From Alphaproteobacteria bacterium (lineage in GTDB: Bacteria > Pseudomonadota > Alphaproteobacteria > Micavibrionales > Micavibrionaceae), in NCBI GenBank assembly GCA_030147745.1, contig JASBUS010000037.1:1-51319 (forward strand): DNA of 51,319 nucleotides. The letters run 5' to 3'. The translations under genes were made by a program, and so were the position numbers. Each line of letters opens with the position of its first letter. Positions within the stretch are counted from its first letter, which is position 1. This document shows positions 36,779-45,496 of this stretch, one piece after another. A model generated the notes under the pieces. The model did no database searches. It was not told the DNA's origin and saw nothing but the letters and a program-made list of their open reading frames with translations.

Positions 36779-36867
36779 GCATGTTAATTAAAATCTCTGC
36801 CCTCTAGGCAAAGATATAGCTGCGTTTTATACTGAGTTCATATTTTATTTTGTAATGGTGAACGAAG

Positions 36868-38397
36868 ATGTGCGCAGATATGGCTGTAGATTATCAAGAC
36901 AATTGCGATTCTAAACAATTTGACCCAAAGACGGATCATAACCGCGCTTTGCAATATGATGAGAAATTCTTGTGGGATCATAAGCAAACCGACCATAGCG
37001 GCGTTGACCTTGCCCCAGTACAAGGCGGCATCAACAAAACGGGTATAGCACAGCGCACTGAAACAGGCCTGCCAAATTTGAGTGAGCCGCAAGTGCTGCG
37101 CCACTTTGTGCGTCTATCAACATTGAATTATTCCATCGACCATGGTTTCTTCCCGCTTGGGTCATGCACAATGAAGCATAACCCGCGCCTGAACGAGAAA
37201 ATGGCGCGCCTTCCGGGTTTTGCGCATATCCACCCATTGCAGCCAGAACAAACTGTACAAGGCGCTTTGGCGCTAATGCATGAATTGCAAGATTGGCTAG
37301 GCCAGTTAACTGGCTTACCGGGCGTTGCGTTATCACCTGCTGCTGGTGCACATGGCGAATATGCGGGTATCATGGTTATCCGTGCGAAATTGCGCGATGC
37401 GGGTATGCATCATAAAGACACATTGCTTATCCCTGATTCAGCACATGGCACAAACCCTGCGACTGCGTCGATGTGCGGCTTTAAAGTCAAAACCATTTCG
37501 ACAAAAGAAACTGGCCGCCTAAGTGTTGAAGCTTTTAAAGAAGCACTTGGCGATGGTGAGAATATCGCCGGTATGATGGTGACTAACCCGAATACATGCG
37601 GCTTATTTGAACGTGAAATTATCGAGATTGCCGATCTGCTACATAAAGCAGGCGGTTATTTCTATTGCGATGGCGCGAATTTTAACGCGCTTGTGGGCCG
37701 TATTAAGCCCGCGGATTTCGGCGTGGATGTAATGCATATTAACCTGCATAAAACATTCTCGACCCCACATGGCGGCGGCGGCCCGGGTTCAGGCCCAATT
37801 TGCTGTACTGAAGAACTAGCGCCATATTTGCCTGTACCATTGGTTGGCAAGTCAGATGATGGCTCATATAAATTACTGCGTAAGGCAGATTATCCAAAGA
37901 CCCTTGGTCGCCTACGCGGCTTTAACGGTCAATTTGGTATGCATGTACGCGCGCTAAGCTATATGCTCTCCCACGGTAATGACGGCCTGCGCCAAGTTTC
38001 TGGTGATGCTGTATTGGCGGCGAATTATATTCTTAGCCAGCTTAAGGGCGATTATCATGTGCCGTTTGAAGGCCGCTGCATGCATGAAGCGCTCTTCTCA
38101 GAGAAATGGCTAAAAGACCACGGCGTAACGACGTTGGATGTTGCTAAAGCTTTGATTGAATTTGGTATGCACCCAATGACCGTTTACTTCCCACTTGTCG
38201 TGAGCGGCGCAATGCTGGTTGAACCAACCGAGACAGAAACTAAAGAAAATCTTGATCGTTTCATCGGCGTGATGAAGCATATTGCTGAACTTGCAAAAGA
38301 TGGTCAGGGCGATGCGCTGCATAACTACCCATTAAGCGCACCACGCCGTCGTCTGGATGAAGTCCTTGCCGCGCGTAATCCAGTGTTAAACGGTTAG
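36868..38397 (+). CDS. gcvPB: Glycine dehydrogenase (decarboxylating) subunit 2
   Basis: This 509-aa protein is the C-terminal half of a split P-protein and holds the PLP site: HINLHKTFSTPHGGGGPGSGP with Lys295 as the Schiff-base residue. Other motifs are FFPLGSCTMKHNPRLNEK, PDSAHGTNPATASMCGF and NPNTCGLFE. It works with GcvPA in the glycine cleavage system. A GGTGA element precedes the ATG. A perfect 12-bp hairpin with a GAGA loop follows its stop. Its separation from gcvPA by four unrelated genes is unusual, since they are normally adjacent. Confidence 0.96.
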   Translation: MCADMAVDYQDNCDSKQFDPKTDHNRALQYDEKFLWDHKQTDHSGVDLAPVQGGINKTGIAQRTETGLPNLSEPQVLRHFVRLSTLNYSIDHGFFPLGSCTMKHNPRLNEKMARLPGFAHIHPLQPEQTVQGALALMHELQDWLGQLTGLPGVALSPAAGAHGEYAGIMVIRAKLRDAGMHHKDTLLIPDSAHGTNPATASMCGFKVKTISTKETGRLSVEAFKEALGDGENIAGMMVTNPNTCGLFEREIIEIADLLHKAGGYFYCDGANFNALVGRIKPADFGVDVMHINLHKTFSTPHGGGGPGSGPICCTEELAPYLPVPLVGKSDDGSYKLLRKADYPKTLGRLRGFNGQFGMHVRALSYMLSHGNDGLRQVSGDAVLAANYILSQLKGDYHVPFEGRCMHEALFSEKWLKDHGVTTLDVAKALIEFGMHPMTVYFPLVVSGAMLVEPTETETKENLDRFIGVMKHIAELAKDGQGDALHNYPLSAPRRRLDEVLAARNPVLNG

Positions 38398-38403
38398 TAC
38401 AAA

Positions 38404-38431
38404 ATAGGCATTGAAGAGATTCGATGCCTAT
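38404..38431 (+). other. 12-bp hairpin with GNRA tetraloop after gcvPB
   Basis: ATAGGCATTGAA and TTCGATGCCTAT pair over 12 positions (one T-G) around a GAGA loop, 7 bases past the gcvPB stop. No T-run follows, so it is more likely an mRNA 3'-end stabiliser or Rho-type site than an intrinsic terminator. Confidence 0.55.
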
Positions 38432-38482
38432 GCTAGAAAATTACTATAATAAAAAAAACAATAATAAGAAAAGTATGGGGAC

Positions 38483-39091
38483 ATGGGAGAGCCGAATAAA
38501 ATCTCATCAGATTTTAATTCTGAATCTCTGCGCATCAAGTATTTAATCTTGCCGCGCAGCCTTTATGATTCCTATTTTCAATTTTATCAACTTGCCAAAA
38601 TTGCCGCGCGCCAAGCTGAAGATACATTGCTTGATGGTGTGCATCAGCGCGCGATGGTGACTGGTCGCCGCCATTTTAACAATATGCCTGATGAAGAATT
38701 ATTCATTCAGCGTATTTATCAAATGCAAGACCGTTTAAAAGAACATAAGGCCTATATGCGTTATGCGTGCATCCGTACGCCGCGCGGTCAAAGTGAACCG
38801 CATGAATATGTGTATTTAACGCCAAAACAAGCGCTGGAATTTGATAACCTTGTCATGGATAGTATGAAGTTATTTAACGATACAATCATTGGCGTTTGGC
38901 AAACCGATTATATGCGCAATATGACTCGCCTCAAAAATGAAGGCCGCCCTTATGACGGGCTAACCTGCCTTCAGGAAATATTTGATATGGCGATTGGCAT
39001 CATCCGCGTGCAGCATGTGACCAAAGAACTTGCAAAAAAAGGCATGCTTCACCCTGACTGGAAGGCGTTAATTAAAGCGCCACAGCATTAA
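38483..39091 (+). CDS. Hypothetical protein (202 aa)
   Basis: This 202-aa soluble, mostly helical protein is unrecognised. It has helical segments with FQFYQLAKIAARQAEDTLLDGVHQRAM near 32-58, an Arg/Tyr-rich middle, and EIFDMAIGIIRVQHVTKELAKKG near the end. No signal peptide or transmembrane helix is seen. The ATG is preceded by GGGGAC only 2-3 bases away, an unusually tight spacing, so a nearby alternative start cannot be excluded. It is preceded by an AT-rich leader similar to that of the 268-aa gene at 43331. Confidence 0.65.
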   Translation: MGEPNKISSDFNSESLRIKYLILPRSLYDSYFQFYQLAKIAARQAEDTLLDGVHQRAMVTGRRHFNNMPDEELFIQRIYQMQDRLKEHKAYMRYACIRTPRGQSEPHEYVYLTPKQALEFDNLVMDSMKLFNDTIIGVWQTDYMRNMTRLKNEGRPYDGLTCLQEIFDMAIGIIRVQHVTKELAKKGMLHPDWKALIKAPQH

Positions 39092-39202
39092 ATTTATGTT
39101 GACCGCAGGCGGGGAATATCATTAATCTAGGCTTTCATTCTTAAAATTGACAACGCCCTAAATCGGGGCATTTTTTATTAGAAACGAATGGTGACAACGA
39201 AA

Positions 39203-39679
39203 ATGGAAAAAATTCCAGTAACTAAACAAGGCTACACAGTATTAGAAGCCGAACTAAAAGATTTAAAATCTGTGCAACGTCCAAAAGTGATTGAGGCGAT
39301 TGCAACAGCGCGTGAACATGGTGATTTGTCTGAAAATGCCGAATATCACGCGGCGCGTGAACAACAAAGCTTTATTGAAGGCCGTATCATGGAGCTTGAA
39401 GCTGTGATATCACGTGCACAAATCATCGACCCGAAAAGCCTACACGGCAGCGACACAGTTAAATTTGGCGCCACCGTATTGGTTATTGATGAAGACACCG
39501 AAGAAGAAACTGAATATCAAATCGTTGGTGACCACGAAGCTGACCTTGAAAGCGGCAAGCTTTCTATCAGCGCACCAATTTGTCGCGCAATGATTGGCAA
39601 AAGCGAAGGCGATTCAATTTCTGTGAAAACACCAAAAGGTGAAAAGGATTACGAAATTCTACGCATTTCATATGTGTAA
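39203..39679 (+). CDS. greA: Transcription elongation factor GreA
   Basis: This protein rescues backtracked RNA polymerase by stimulating transcript cleavage. It matches GreA: N-terminal coiled coil ([42 protein letters not shown], with the acidic tip DLSENAEY) and the C-terminal FKBP-like domain ([29 protein letters not shown]). With this start it is 158 aa, the normal length; an ATG five codons earlier gives 163. A GGTGA sequence lies 10 bases upstream. A bidirectional terminator follows. Confidence 0.96.
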   Translation: MEKIPVTKQGYTVLEAELKDLKSVQRPKVIEAIATAREHGDLSENAEYHAAREQQSFIEGRIMELEAVISRAQIIDPKSLHGSDTVKFGATVLVIDEDTEEETEYQIVGDHEADLESGKLSISAPICRAMIGKSEGDSISVKTPKGEKDYEILRISYV

Positions 39680-39697
39680 TTTTTGAAGCATACATAT

Positions 39698-39731
39698 AAA
39701 AAGCCGCCCAGTGATCTGCGCGGCTTTTTTT
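39698..39731. terminator. Bidirectional terminator between greA and the deaminase gene
   Basis: AAAAAGCCGC pairs with GCGGCTTTTT around a 12-base loop, followed by a run of T on each strand. It ends greA and the convergent deaminase gene. Confidence 0.9.
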
Positions 39732-39752
39732 AATTCTGTTATGCTGATCAGC

Positions 39753-40859
39753 TTATTTCAATTTTGGCTGATCTGCCGCTTTACCTGAACCGCGTTTTGC
39801 TACAACGTCTTGACGTGTGTAGTTATAGGCGTTTTCAATCAAGTCATAAACGCGTTCGACGCATTTTACTTTGCAGGCATCTTCTGCGAAAGAATCTTCA
39901 ATCGCCATCAATGTAATATCTACCAACTGCATATCAGTTAAGCCAAAAACATCTTGGGCAATTTGGTATTCTTTACCGATTGTTGTGAAGAAGAATGTAG
40001 GGTCATCCGTATTCAATGAAATACGTACGCCCGCATTATAAATATCCGTCAGGCGGTGATCTTCTAATTTTGGAACCGCTTTTGAGAAAGCGTTACTAGA
40101 CAAACAAATTTCACCATGGAATTTTGCATCGATAACTTTTTGCAACAAGGCAGGGTCTTCCATGACACATGTGATATGACCGCCGCGCTTTGCGCCTGCA
40201 TCCATTGCGTCTTGAATATTTTGTGGACCCGCGTTTTCACCCGCATGCATAGATACCAATAACGGTTTTTTCTGATGCTGTTCAATATAATCAAAGAAGA
40301 TTTTATGGCCCGGAATGTCACCAAGCTGTTCATAGTTTGCAAGGTCTAAACCAACCAAATATGGGTGGTCAGAATTATCGACAATCTGTTTTGTGGCCCA
40401 CCAGTTTTTCTCAACGGCTTCTGTGCTGCTGCCGCGCTCCAATGTTGCTTTACAGCGGGCATAAACGCCAAAATCTTTTTCTGCACGGCCGATACCGCGT
40501 GTAAATGCCGCCATCATATCGGCGAAATCATATGTATCTGATTTATGCCACATACCTGGGCAAACAATCATTTCACAATACACAAGACCTTCTTGCGCTG
40601 CATTTTTAAGGTAGCTATAGGTCAGTGTTTCGTAATCATCAGGTGTTTGTAGTGTTAAAGGCGCAACCGTATCAATACAGTTCAAAAAGCCGATGAAATC
40701 ATCATAGTTATATTCAATCTCGCCGTTATCATTCGTACGGAATAATTCATCCAAGCGATCTGGACAGGCTTTTTTAACAACATCATACCCAACAGCCGCT
40801 TCAATAGCGCCATCAATATGCATATGTAATTCAGCTTTTGGGAGGGCTTGCACGGTCAT
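39753..40859 (-). CDS. Adenosine/adenine deaminase family protein
   Basis: This 368-aa metal-dependent hydrolase has the zinc motif ELHMHIDGAI with His12 and His14, a SMHAGEN motif holding the third His and catalytic Glu, and LNTDDPTFF with the metal Asp. Family members deaminate adenosine (Add) or adenine to inosine or hypoxanthine. The substrate cannot be fixed by eye: HMHIDGA instead of HxHLDGS/HLEGT sits between the two subfamilies. The start with AAAGGATG upstream is preferred over an ATG three codons earlier. Purine salvage in the cytosol is the likely role. Confidence 0.88.
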   Translation of the reverse strand: MTVQALPKAELHMHIDGAIEAAVGYDVVKKACPDRLDELFRTNDNGEIEYNYDDFIGFLNCIDTVAPLTLQTPDDYETLTYSYLKNAAQEGLVYCEMIVCPGMWHKSDTYDFADMMAAFTRGIGRAEKDFGVYARCKATLERGSSTEAVEKNWWATKQIVDNSDHPYLVGLDLANYEQLGDIPGHKIFFDYIEQHQKKPLLVSMHAGENAGPQNIQDAMDAGAKRGGHITCVMEDPALLQKVIDAKFHGEICLSSNAFSKAVPKLEDHRLTDIYNAGVRISLNTDDPTFFFTTIGKEYQIAQDVFGLTDMQLVDITLMAIEDSFAEDACKVKCVERVYDLIENAYNYTRQDVVAKRGSGKAADQPKLK

Positions 40860-40915
40860 TTTTAACATCCTTTACGTTATCAATTCGATATTGTCTTTAT
40901 ATAGTAAGAGACTTA

Positions 40916-41494
40916 TTATTCAAAGCCCTTAAGGTCTATTTCACGTTTCTTCTTCTTTTTCTCATAGCTATTGGCTGATAATCTACCATAACCGAGCATG
41001 AGAAGATAAAAAGTTGTTGCGACGGCGGTATTTACACCGAATGCAAAAAAGCCATTCGTCATTTCTAGGCTTTCAACATATTCGAGCTGCGTAAGCTCTT
41101 GTTCCTGATAATCTTTATCGAGGCAGCCATCTAACGCTTTTTTATATTCATCTTTTAACGCGATAACTTCATCACGATCCATGCCCTCGAGATCAAGCTT
41201 AATATTATCATTTTTAGAGATTTTACTACGGATACATTTTTCTTGATATTCAGCAAAGAATTCTGGCGGCACAACCAATGTACCTTTCTCCATCTGTGCC
41301 TGCGCATCCAAAAGCGGTTGCTCATCATATAGCGGCTTCACGATACCGTAATGAATACCGAAAGAGACCGCTGAAGCAAAGATCGCGCCGCAAGTCATTT
41401 CTTTCATATAACTGGCGAAACCACTGCGCGCCTTATGCTTCGACGTGTATTTTTTAATGTCATTGCTTATTGAATCAAAATGATCTTGAGCCAT
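40916..41494 (-). CDS. Hypothetical two-helix membrane protein (192 aa)
   Basis: This 192-aa protein is unrecognised. It has a cytosolic N-terminus (basic), a transmembrane segment at about 30-50 (MTCGAIFASAVSFGIHYGIV), a periplasmic-side acidic helical region with two Cys residues (about 60-135), a second membrane helix at about 147-167 and a Lys/Arg-rich tail. A perfect 10-bp inverted repeat lies 16 bases upstream, before an AAGGTG Shine-Dalgarno. It follows a neighbour of the same topology on the same strand, so the two are likely a pair. Confidence 0.72.
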   Translation of the reverse strand: MAQDHFDSISNDIKKYTSKHKARSGFASYMKEMTCGAIFASAVSFGIHYGIVKPLYDEQPLLDAQAQMEKGTLVVPPEFFAEYQEKCIRSKISKNDNIKLDLEGMDRDEVIALKDEYKKALDGCLDKDYQEQELTQLEYVESLEMTNGFFAFGVNTAVATTFYLLMLGYGRLSANSYEKKKKKREIDLKGFE

Positions 41495-41509
41495 AATTAG
41501 AACACCTTA

Positions 41510-41534
41510 TTTTATAACATGCGTTGTTATAAAA
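41510..41534. promoter_or_regulatory. Perfect 10-bp inverted repeat upstream of the 192-aa membrane protein
   Basis: TTTTATAACA and TGTTATAAAA pair exactly around a 5-base loop. On the minus strand it lies directly before the AAGGTG Shine-Dalgarno of the gene ending at 40916. No T-run follows the stem. It is a candidate operator or ribosome-access hairpin. Confidence 0.5.
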
Positions 41535-41546
41535 CATTGCGCCGCG

Positions 41547-41999
41547 TTATGTCAATTTATTTTCCTGCTTTTGCGCCTTATGTGCGGCGTAGCTATCGCG
41601 TGCGCCAACGGCGAAATACGCCGTTACGAGGGAGAATAAAATCGGCCCGCCAAAGGGGCTACCTAAGTCACCAAAATAAATTGGCTCGATCATGTTCAGG
41701 TATTTTTTCTGAATTTCAGCATCTTGCGCATAAACATGTTTATCCCGCGCAAAGGCCAGATGGTTAAACTCATGGCTTTCAAGGAAATGTTGATTAAGGT
41801 GCAAACGCCCTTCGGCATGGTCTTGCACTGCCGCGGCATATACTTCGTTATTCTTTTGGAACAAATTATATTCACCGACGGATGCCGCGCAGGTTAACGC
41901 GGCAAAAGACACGCCGGCAACGGCGTTCGCGAATAATTTAATCACATGCTTACGCTTTGAAATATCGGGCAGCAGTTTTTCTGCTTTTTCATTCTGCAT
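41547..41999 (-). CDS. Hypothetical two-helix membrane protein (150 aa)
   Basis: This 150-aa protein is unrecognised. After a basic N-terminus it has a transmembrane helix at about 25-45 (FANAVAGVSFAALTCAAS), a His-rich polar loop (GRLHLNQHFLESHEFNHLAFARDKHV, about 65-90) and a second helix at about 118-135 (PILFSLVTAYFAVGA), then a polar tail. Helix topology and size match the neighbour at 40916. The His-rich loop could bind metal, but that is speculative. A GGGGGAAAC Shine-Dalgarno precedes the ATG by a few bases. Confidence 0.7.
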   Translation of the reverse strand: MQNEKAEKLLPDISKRKHVIKLFANAVAGVSFAALTCAASVGEYNLFQKNNEVYAAAVQDHAEGRLHLNQHFLESHEFNHLAFARDKHVYAQDAEIQKKYLNMIEPIYFGDLGSPFGGPILFSLVTAYFAVGARDSYAAHKAQKQENKLT

Positions 42000-42074
42000 T
42001 AGTTTCCCCCTAACGTGCAGATGTGAGATAGCTTTATATTATATCAGCTAAGTAAATAATCAATGAATGACTAT

Positions 42075-43163
42075 TTATAAGCATTGCGCCTTGTGACGCA
42101 GCCAATGGTCAGCCAAAACGCAGGCAAGCATGGCTTCGCAAACTGGCGCGCCGCGCAGCCCTACACATGGGTCATGACGGCCTTTTGTCACGATTTCTGT
42201 ATCATTGCCATCACGGGTAATTGTTTTGCGTGGCGTTAAGATAGAACTGGTTGGCTTAAACGCTACGCGTACAACAATCTCTTGCCCGCTGCTAATGCCG
42301 CCTAATATGCCGCCTGCATGGTTTGATGTGAAGGCCGCCTCGCCCGTGTCTTTATTAATGTAAATTTCATCGGCATTTTCTTCGCCGCCAAGCTCTGCCG
42401 CATGGAAGCCCTCGCCGATTTCAACAGCCTTCACAGCGTTGATTGACATCATCGCCTTGGCAATATCCGCGCTTAACTTATCATAGACTGGCGCACCCAA
42501 GCCTGCAGGAATGCCGCGCGCGCGGATTTCAATTACTGCCCCTGCTGAGCTACCGTCTTTGCGTTTGGCATCCAAATATGTCGCGAAGGCATTGACGATT
42601 TTAGCATCTGGCGTGAAGAATGGATTATTATTAATCTCCGCATCATCCCAATTACGCGTGTCCGCCTTAATTTCACCGACCTGCACCACACCTGCGTGGA
42701 TGGAGATCTCAGGCGAGATTTGTGTTTGTAATATTTTACGTGCAACCGCACCTGCCGCAACACGCATCGCGGTTTCACGTGCAGATGAACGCCCGCCGCC
42801 ACGATAATCACGAATGCCATATTTAGCGTCATAAGTGAAATCCGCATGACCAGGACGGTATTTATCTTTAATGTCTGAATAATCTTTTGAGCGCTGATCT
42901 GTATTCTCGATCACTAAGCTGATTGGTGTGCCTGTTGTTTGACCTTCAAATACACCAGACATGATTTTAACTTGATCAGCCTCGCGGCGCTGTGTCGTGA
43001 ATTTTGATTGCCCTGGCGCGCGACGATCCAAAAATGGCTGAATATCCGCTTCGGTTAGTTCAATACGCGGCGGCACACCATCGACAACACAGCCGATGGC
43101 TGGGCCATGGCTTTCGCCCCAGCTGATATATTGAAATAACGTTCCGAAAAAATTGCCGCTCAT
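42075..43163 (-). CDS. aroC: Chorismate synthase
   Basis: This 362-aa FMN-dependent enzyme converts EPSP to chorismate, the last common step of aromatic amino acid synthesis. Signatures are [17 protein letters not shown] near the N-terminus, [39 protein letters not shown] and the C-terminal KPTSSI and [14 protein letters not shown]. The start MSGNFFG has AGGC upstream and fits the family; an ATG 31 codons earlier adds unconserved residues. It is near the second fabI gene, an order also seen in rhizobia. Confidence 0.97.
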   Translation of the reverse strand: MSGNFFGTLFQYISWGESHGPAIGCVVDGVPPRIELTEADIQPFLDRRAPGQSKFTTQRREADQVKIMSGVFEGQTTGTPISLVIENTDQRSKDYSDIKDKYRPGHADFTYDAKYGIRDYRGGGRSSARETAMRVAAGAVARKILQTQISPEISIHAGVVQVGEIKADTRNWDDAEINNNPFFTPDAKIVNAFATYLDAKRKDGSSAGAVIEIRARGIPAGLGAPVYDKLSADIAKAMMSINAVKAVEIGEGFHAAELGGEENADEIYINKDTGEAAFTSNHAGGILGGISSGQEIVVRVAFKPTSSILTPRKTITRDGNDTEIVTKGRHDPCVGLRGAPVCEAMLACVLADHWLRHKAQCL

Positions 43164-43330
43164 ATGATTGCCTAAACTAGATGAGAGTATTGTTCTAACC
43201 CTGCCTATCTTATAAAGAAATTCTGCTCTTGTACAGATGAAGAAAAACACTGGCATTATTTGGTCAGATGGTTATGATCACCCCATATAAAAATTATAAA
43301 TAAATAATAAAAAAATAATGGGGACAGGGA

Positions 43331-44137
43331 ATGATTGCGATTATCCGCGAACAGGGCTATGATATGCCTTTGTTCAAAAATGATGATTTAACCTTACGAA
43401 ATATACAGCCACTGACAGGCCTGTTTAATAAATTACAGCTGCCTTTACCTGATATCAACGAAACCCAAAAGACATTTGAAAACGGGTTTAACCTGTTCAT
43501 CAATTATTACGGTGTCGTCTTGCGTCTATATGAGCGTCATCGCGATAAAAGTGCCCCAAATACATATTGCGAATATGGGCATGTATTCCATCAACGCTCC
43601 GCCCCGCCGATTGGTATAATCCGTATGCCGCAATTTAATTTGCAGATCATGCCAGGACTACTGCCATACAACACAAAAATCCATCAAAACGCTGAAAATG
43701 TCGGTAAAGACTTTGCAGCTACGCTCGGTACGCCGCATGATACTGGGGCGCGTAATTTAGGTTTCTTAAGCCCAAAACATACGACCGATAAAGATTTAAT
43801 GCTGCTTGATACGGTCTTCCCAATTTTCAACCATAGCCGCCAATATGTTGAAAATCTTGGCAAAAACAGTGATACAATTATAGAACGCGCGGCCTATTTA
43901 TCCGATTTACAGGAAAGTTTTTATAAGGCATGGGTCACAGACCGTGAATTGCCGATGCAAATTTTCTGGTCAAAATGCCGCCTTGCAACGCTTAAAGGTG
44001 AGCGTCTCTCCGCAGGATGGCTTGTCGATCATGATGACAATCCCGTGCTGCAAATGACCAATAGAGGTAAAGGCAATTTTATTGAAAAATCAGTGCTCTA
44101 TGATAGACGTTTAAAAGCGCACCTTAAGCGCGTTTAA
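43331..44137 (+). CDS. Hypothetical protein (268 aa)
   Basis: This 268-aa soluble protein is unrecognised. It appears alpha/beta with TFENGFNLFINYYGVVLRLYERHRDK near 49-74, a Pro-rich middle (APPIGIIRMPQFNLQIMPGLLPYN) and a basic C-terminus. It has no signal or membrane segment. A GGGGA Shine-Dalgarno lies 7 bases before the ATG, in an AT-rich leader that resembles that of the 202-aa gene at 38483. It is the only + strand gene in the 39.8-45.4 kb stretch and its stop overlaps the convergent thioesterase stop. Confidence 0.65.
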   Translation: MIAIIREQGYDMPLFKNDDLTLRNIQPLTGLFNKLQLPLPDINETQKTFENGFNLFINYYGVVLRLYERHRDKSAPNTYCEYGHVFHQRSAPPIGIIRMPQFNLQIMPGLLPYNTKIHQNAENVGKDFAATLGTPHDTGARNLGFLSPKHTTDKDLMLLDTVFPIFNHSRQYVENLGKNSDTIIERAAYLSDLQESFYKAWVTDRELPMQIFWSKCRLATLKGERLSAGWLVDHDDNPVLQMTNRGKGNFIEKSVLYDRRLKAHLKRV

Positions 44138-44571
44138 GCAGCCGCGGCGGGTTTATCTAATATCATGACCGATAGACGGCTGACGCAGACAAGTTTGCCT
44201 GTGGCTTCTTCGTGAATTTCGGTTTGCCAGACATGCAATTTACGGCCTGTTTGAAATGGCGTACATGTCCCGATTACGCGGCCCTCACGGACGGATCGGA
44301 TATGATTGGCATTAATCTCAATCCCGACAACCATTTGCTCATCTGGGTTTACGCACATCCATGCGGCAACTGAGCCTAATGTCTCAGACAAAACGCAAGA
44401 CGCACCGCCATGCAAAATGCCGAAAGGCTGAACCGTGCGATGATCCACTGGCATAGATGCCTTAATATAATCGTCACCAACCTCTTCAAAACGAATGCCA
44501 ACATGGGTTCCCATATTGGCATTACGAAATCCTTCAAGGTCAGCAACACTATATGGTTTAAACCACAACAT
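44134..44571 (-). CDS. PaaI-like hotdog thioesterase
   Basis: This 145-aa protein has the PaaI/YdiI-type hotdog pattern: VDHRTVQPFGILHGGASCVLSETLGSVAAWM, in which the HGG loop and Glu form the thioesterase active site, followed by GIEINANHIRSVREGRVIGTCTPFQTGRKLHVWQTEI. It probably hydrolyses an acyl-CoA; the substrate is unknown. The chosen start has GGAAAGGG 7 bases upstream, while an earlier ATG runs into the fabI end. It follows fabI by 22 bases and is likely co-transcribed. Its stop overlaps the convergent 268-aa gene by 4 bases. Confidence 0.88.
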   Translation of the reverse strand: MLWFKPYSVADLEGFRNANMGTHVGIRFEEVGDDYIKASMPVDHRTVQPFGILHGGASCVLSETLGSVAAWMCVNPDEQMVVGIEINANHIRSVREGRVIGTCTPFQTGRKLHVWQTEIHEEATGKLVCVSRLSVMILDKPAAAA

Positions 44572-44593
44572 AGTCTTGCCCTTTCCTTTTGTT

Positions 44594-45439
44594 TTATTCA
44601 GCCGCTTCTTCAGCTTTTGGCTTGATGCTACTGAGCAATTCTGCTGTTTCCGCAGCTGCATCAATAGAAACCATGCCCACTGTGTGGTAACCAGAATCTA
44701 CGTGCAATACTTCACCTGTAACGCCTGCGCCAAGGTCAGATAGCAAATATAGACCGCTATTACCAACTTCATCAATTGTGACGTTACGTTTAAGTGGAGA
44801 GTTCAATTCATTCCATTTTAGGATATAACGGAAGTCACCAATACCACTTGCCGCTAATGTTTTGATTGGACCCGCAGAAATTGCGTTAACACGGATGCCA
44901 TCTTTACCCAAGTCAGTCGCCAAATAACGTACAGATGCTTCCAATGCCGCTTTTGCAACGCCCATGACGTTATAATGTGGCATAACGCGTTCCGCGCCGT
45001 AATAGCTAAGTGTTATCAATGAACCGCCGTCATTCATCAAAGATGCCGCTTTTTGTGCAACTTTAGTGAATGAGTAAACTGAAATATCCATCGTGCGAAG
45101 GAAGTTTTCACGTGTTGTATTCAAATACAAACCGTCCAATTCGTTTTTGTCAGAGAATGCGATGGCGTGAACGACAAAATCAATCTTGCCCCATTTTTTC
45201 GCCAAAACATCAAATGTCTCGTCAACGCTTGCATCGTCCGTTACGTCACATGGCACCAAAATTTCCGCACCAATTTTTTCAGCCAATGGCTTTACGCGAC
45301 GTTCTAATGCTTCGCCTTGATATGTGAACGCTAGCTCAGCGCCTTGTGCGTGTAGCGCCTTAGCGATACCCCACGCAATCGAGCGATCATTTGCTACGCC
45401 CATAATTAAACCACGCTTACCAGCCATTAATCCTGACAT
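44594..45439 (-). CDS. fabI: Enoyl-[ACP] reductase FabI (second copy)
   Basis: This 281-aa enzyme is the second FabI of the window, with Tyr156 and Lys163 in SYYGAE-RVMPHYNVMGVAK at the same numbers as in E. coli FabI, and GVANDRSIAWGIA at 14-26. It is clearly homologous to the fabAB-linked copy but differs at many positions and has a longer Ala/Glu tail. In rhizobia the copy near aroC is FabI1, thought to be the housekeeping enzyme. It precedes a hotdog thioesterase. A palindrome that contains the putative -10 element lies upstream. Confidence 0.94.
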   Translation of the reverse strand: MSGLMAGKRGLIMGVANDRSIAWGIAKALHAQGAELAFTYQGEALERRVKPLAEKIGAEILVPCDVTDDASVDETFDVLAKKWGKIDFVVHAIAFSDKNELDGLYLNTTRENFLRTMDISVYSFTKVAQKAASLMNDGGSLITLSYYGAERVMPHYNVMGVAKAALEASVRYLATDLGKDGIRVNAISAGPIKTLAASGIGDFRYILKWNELNSPLKRNVTIDEVGNSGLYLLSDLGAGVTGEVLHVDSGYHTVGMVSIDAAAETAELLSSIKPKAEEAAE

Positions 45440-45496
45440 TTTCGAGACCCTTTATCTTTATGTCTTAAGTCGTTACACTTGTGTTAACTGTTGCAT

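Noticed and set aside
39148-39180. TTGACA with GCCC/GGGGC and T-run before greA as a promoter or terminator
   Set aside because: No -10 of proper spacing is found, and the stem is only about 4 bp, so neither call is strong enough to list.
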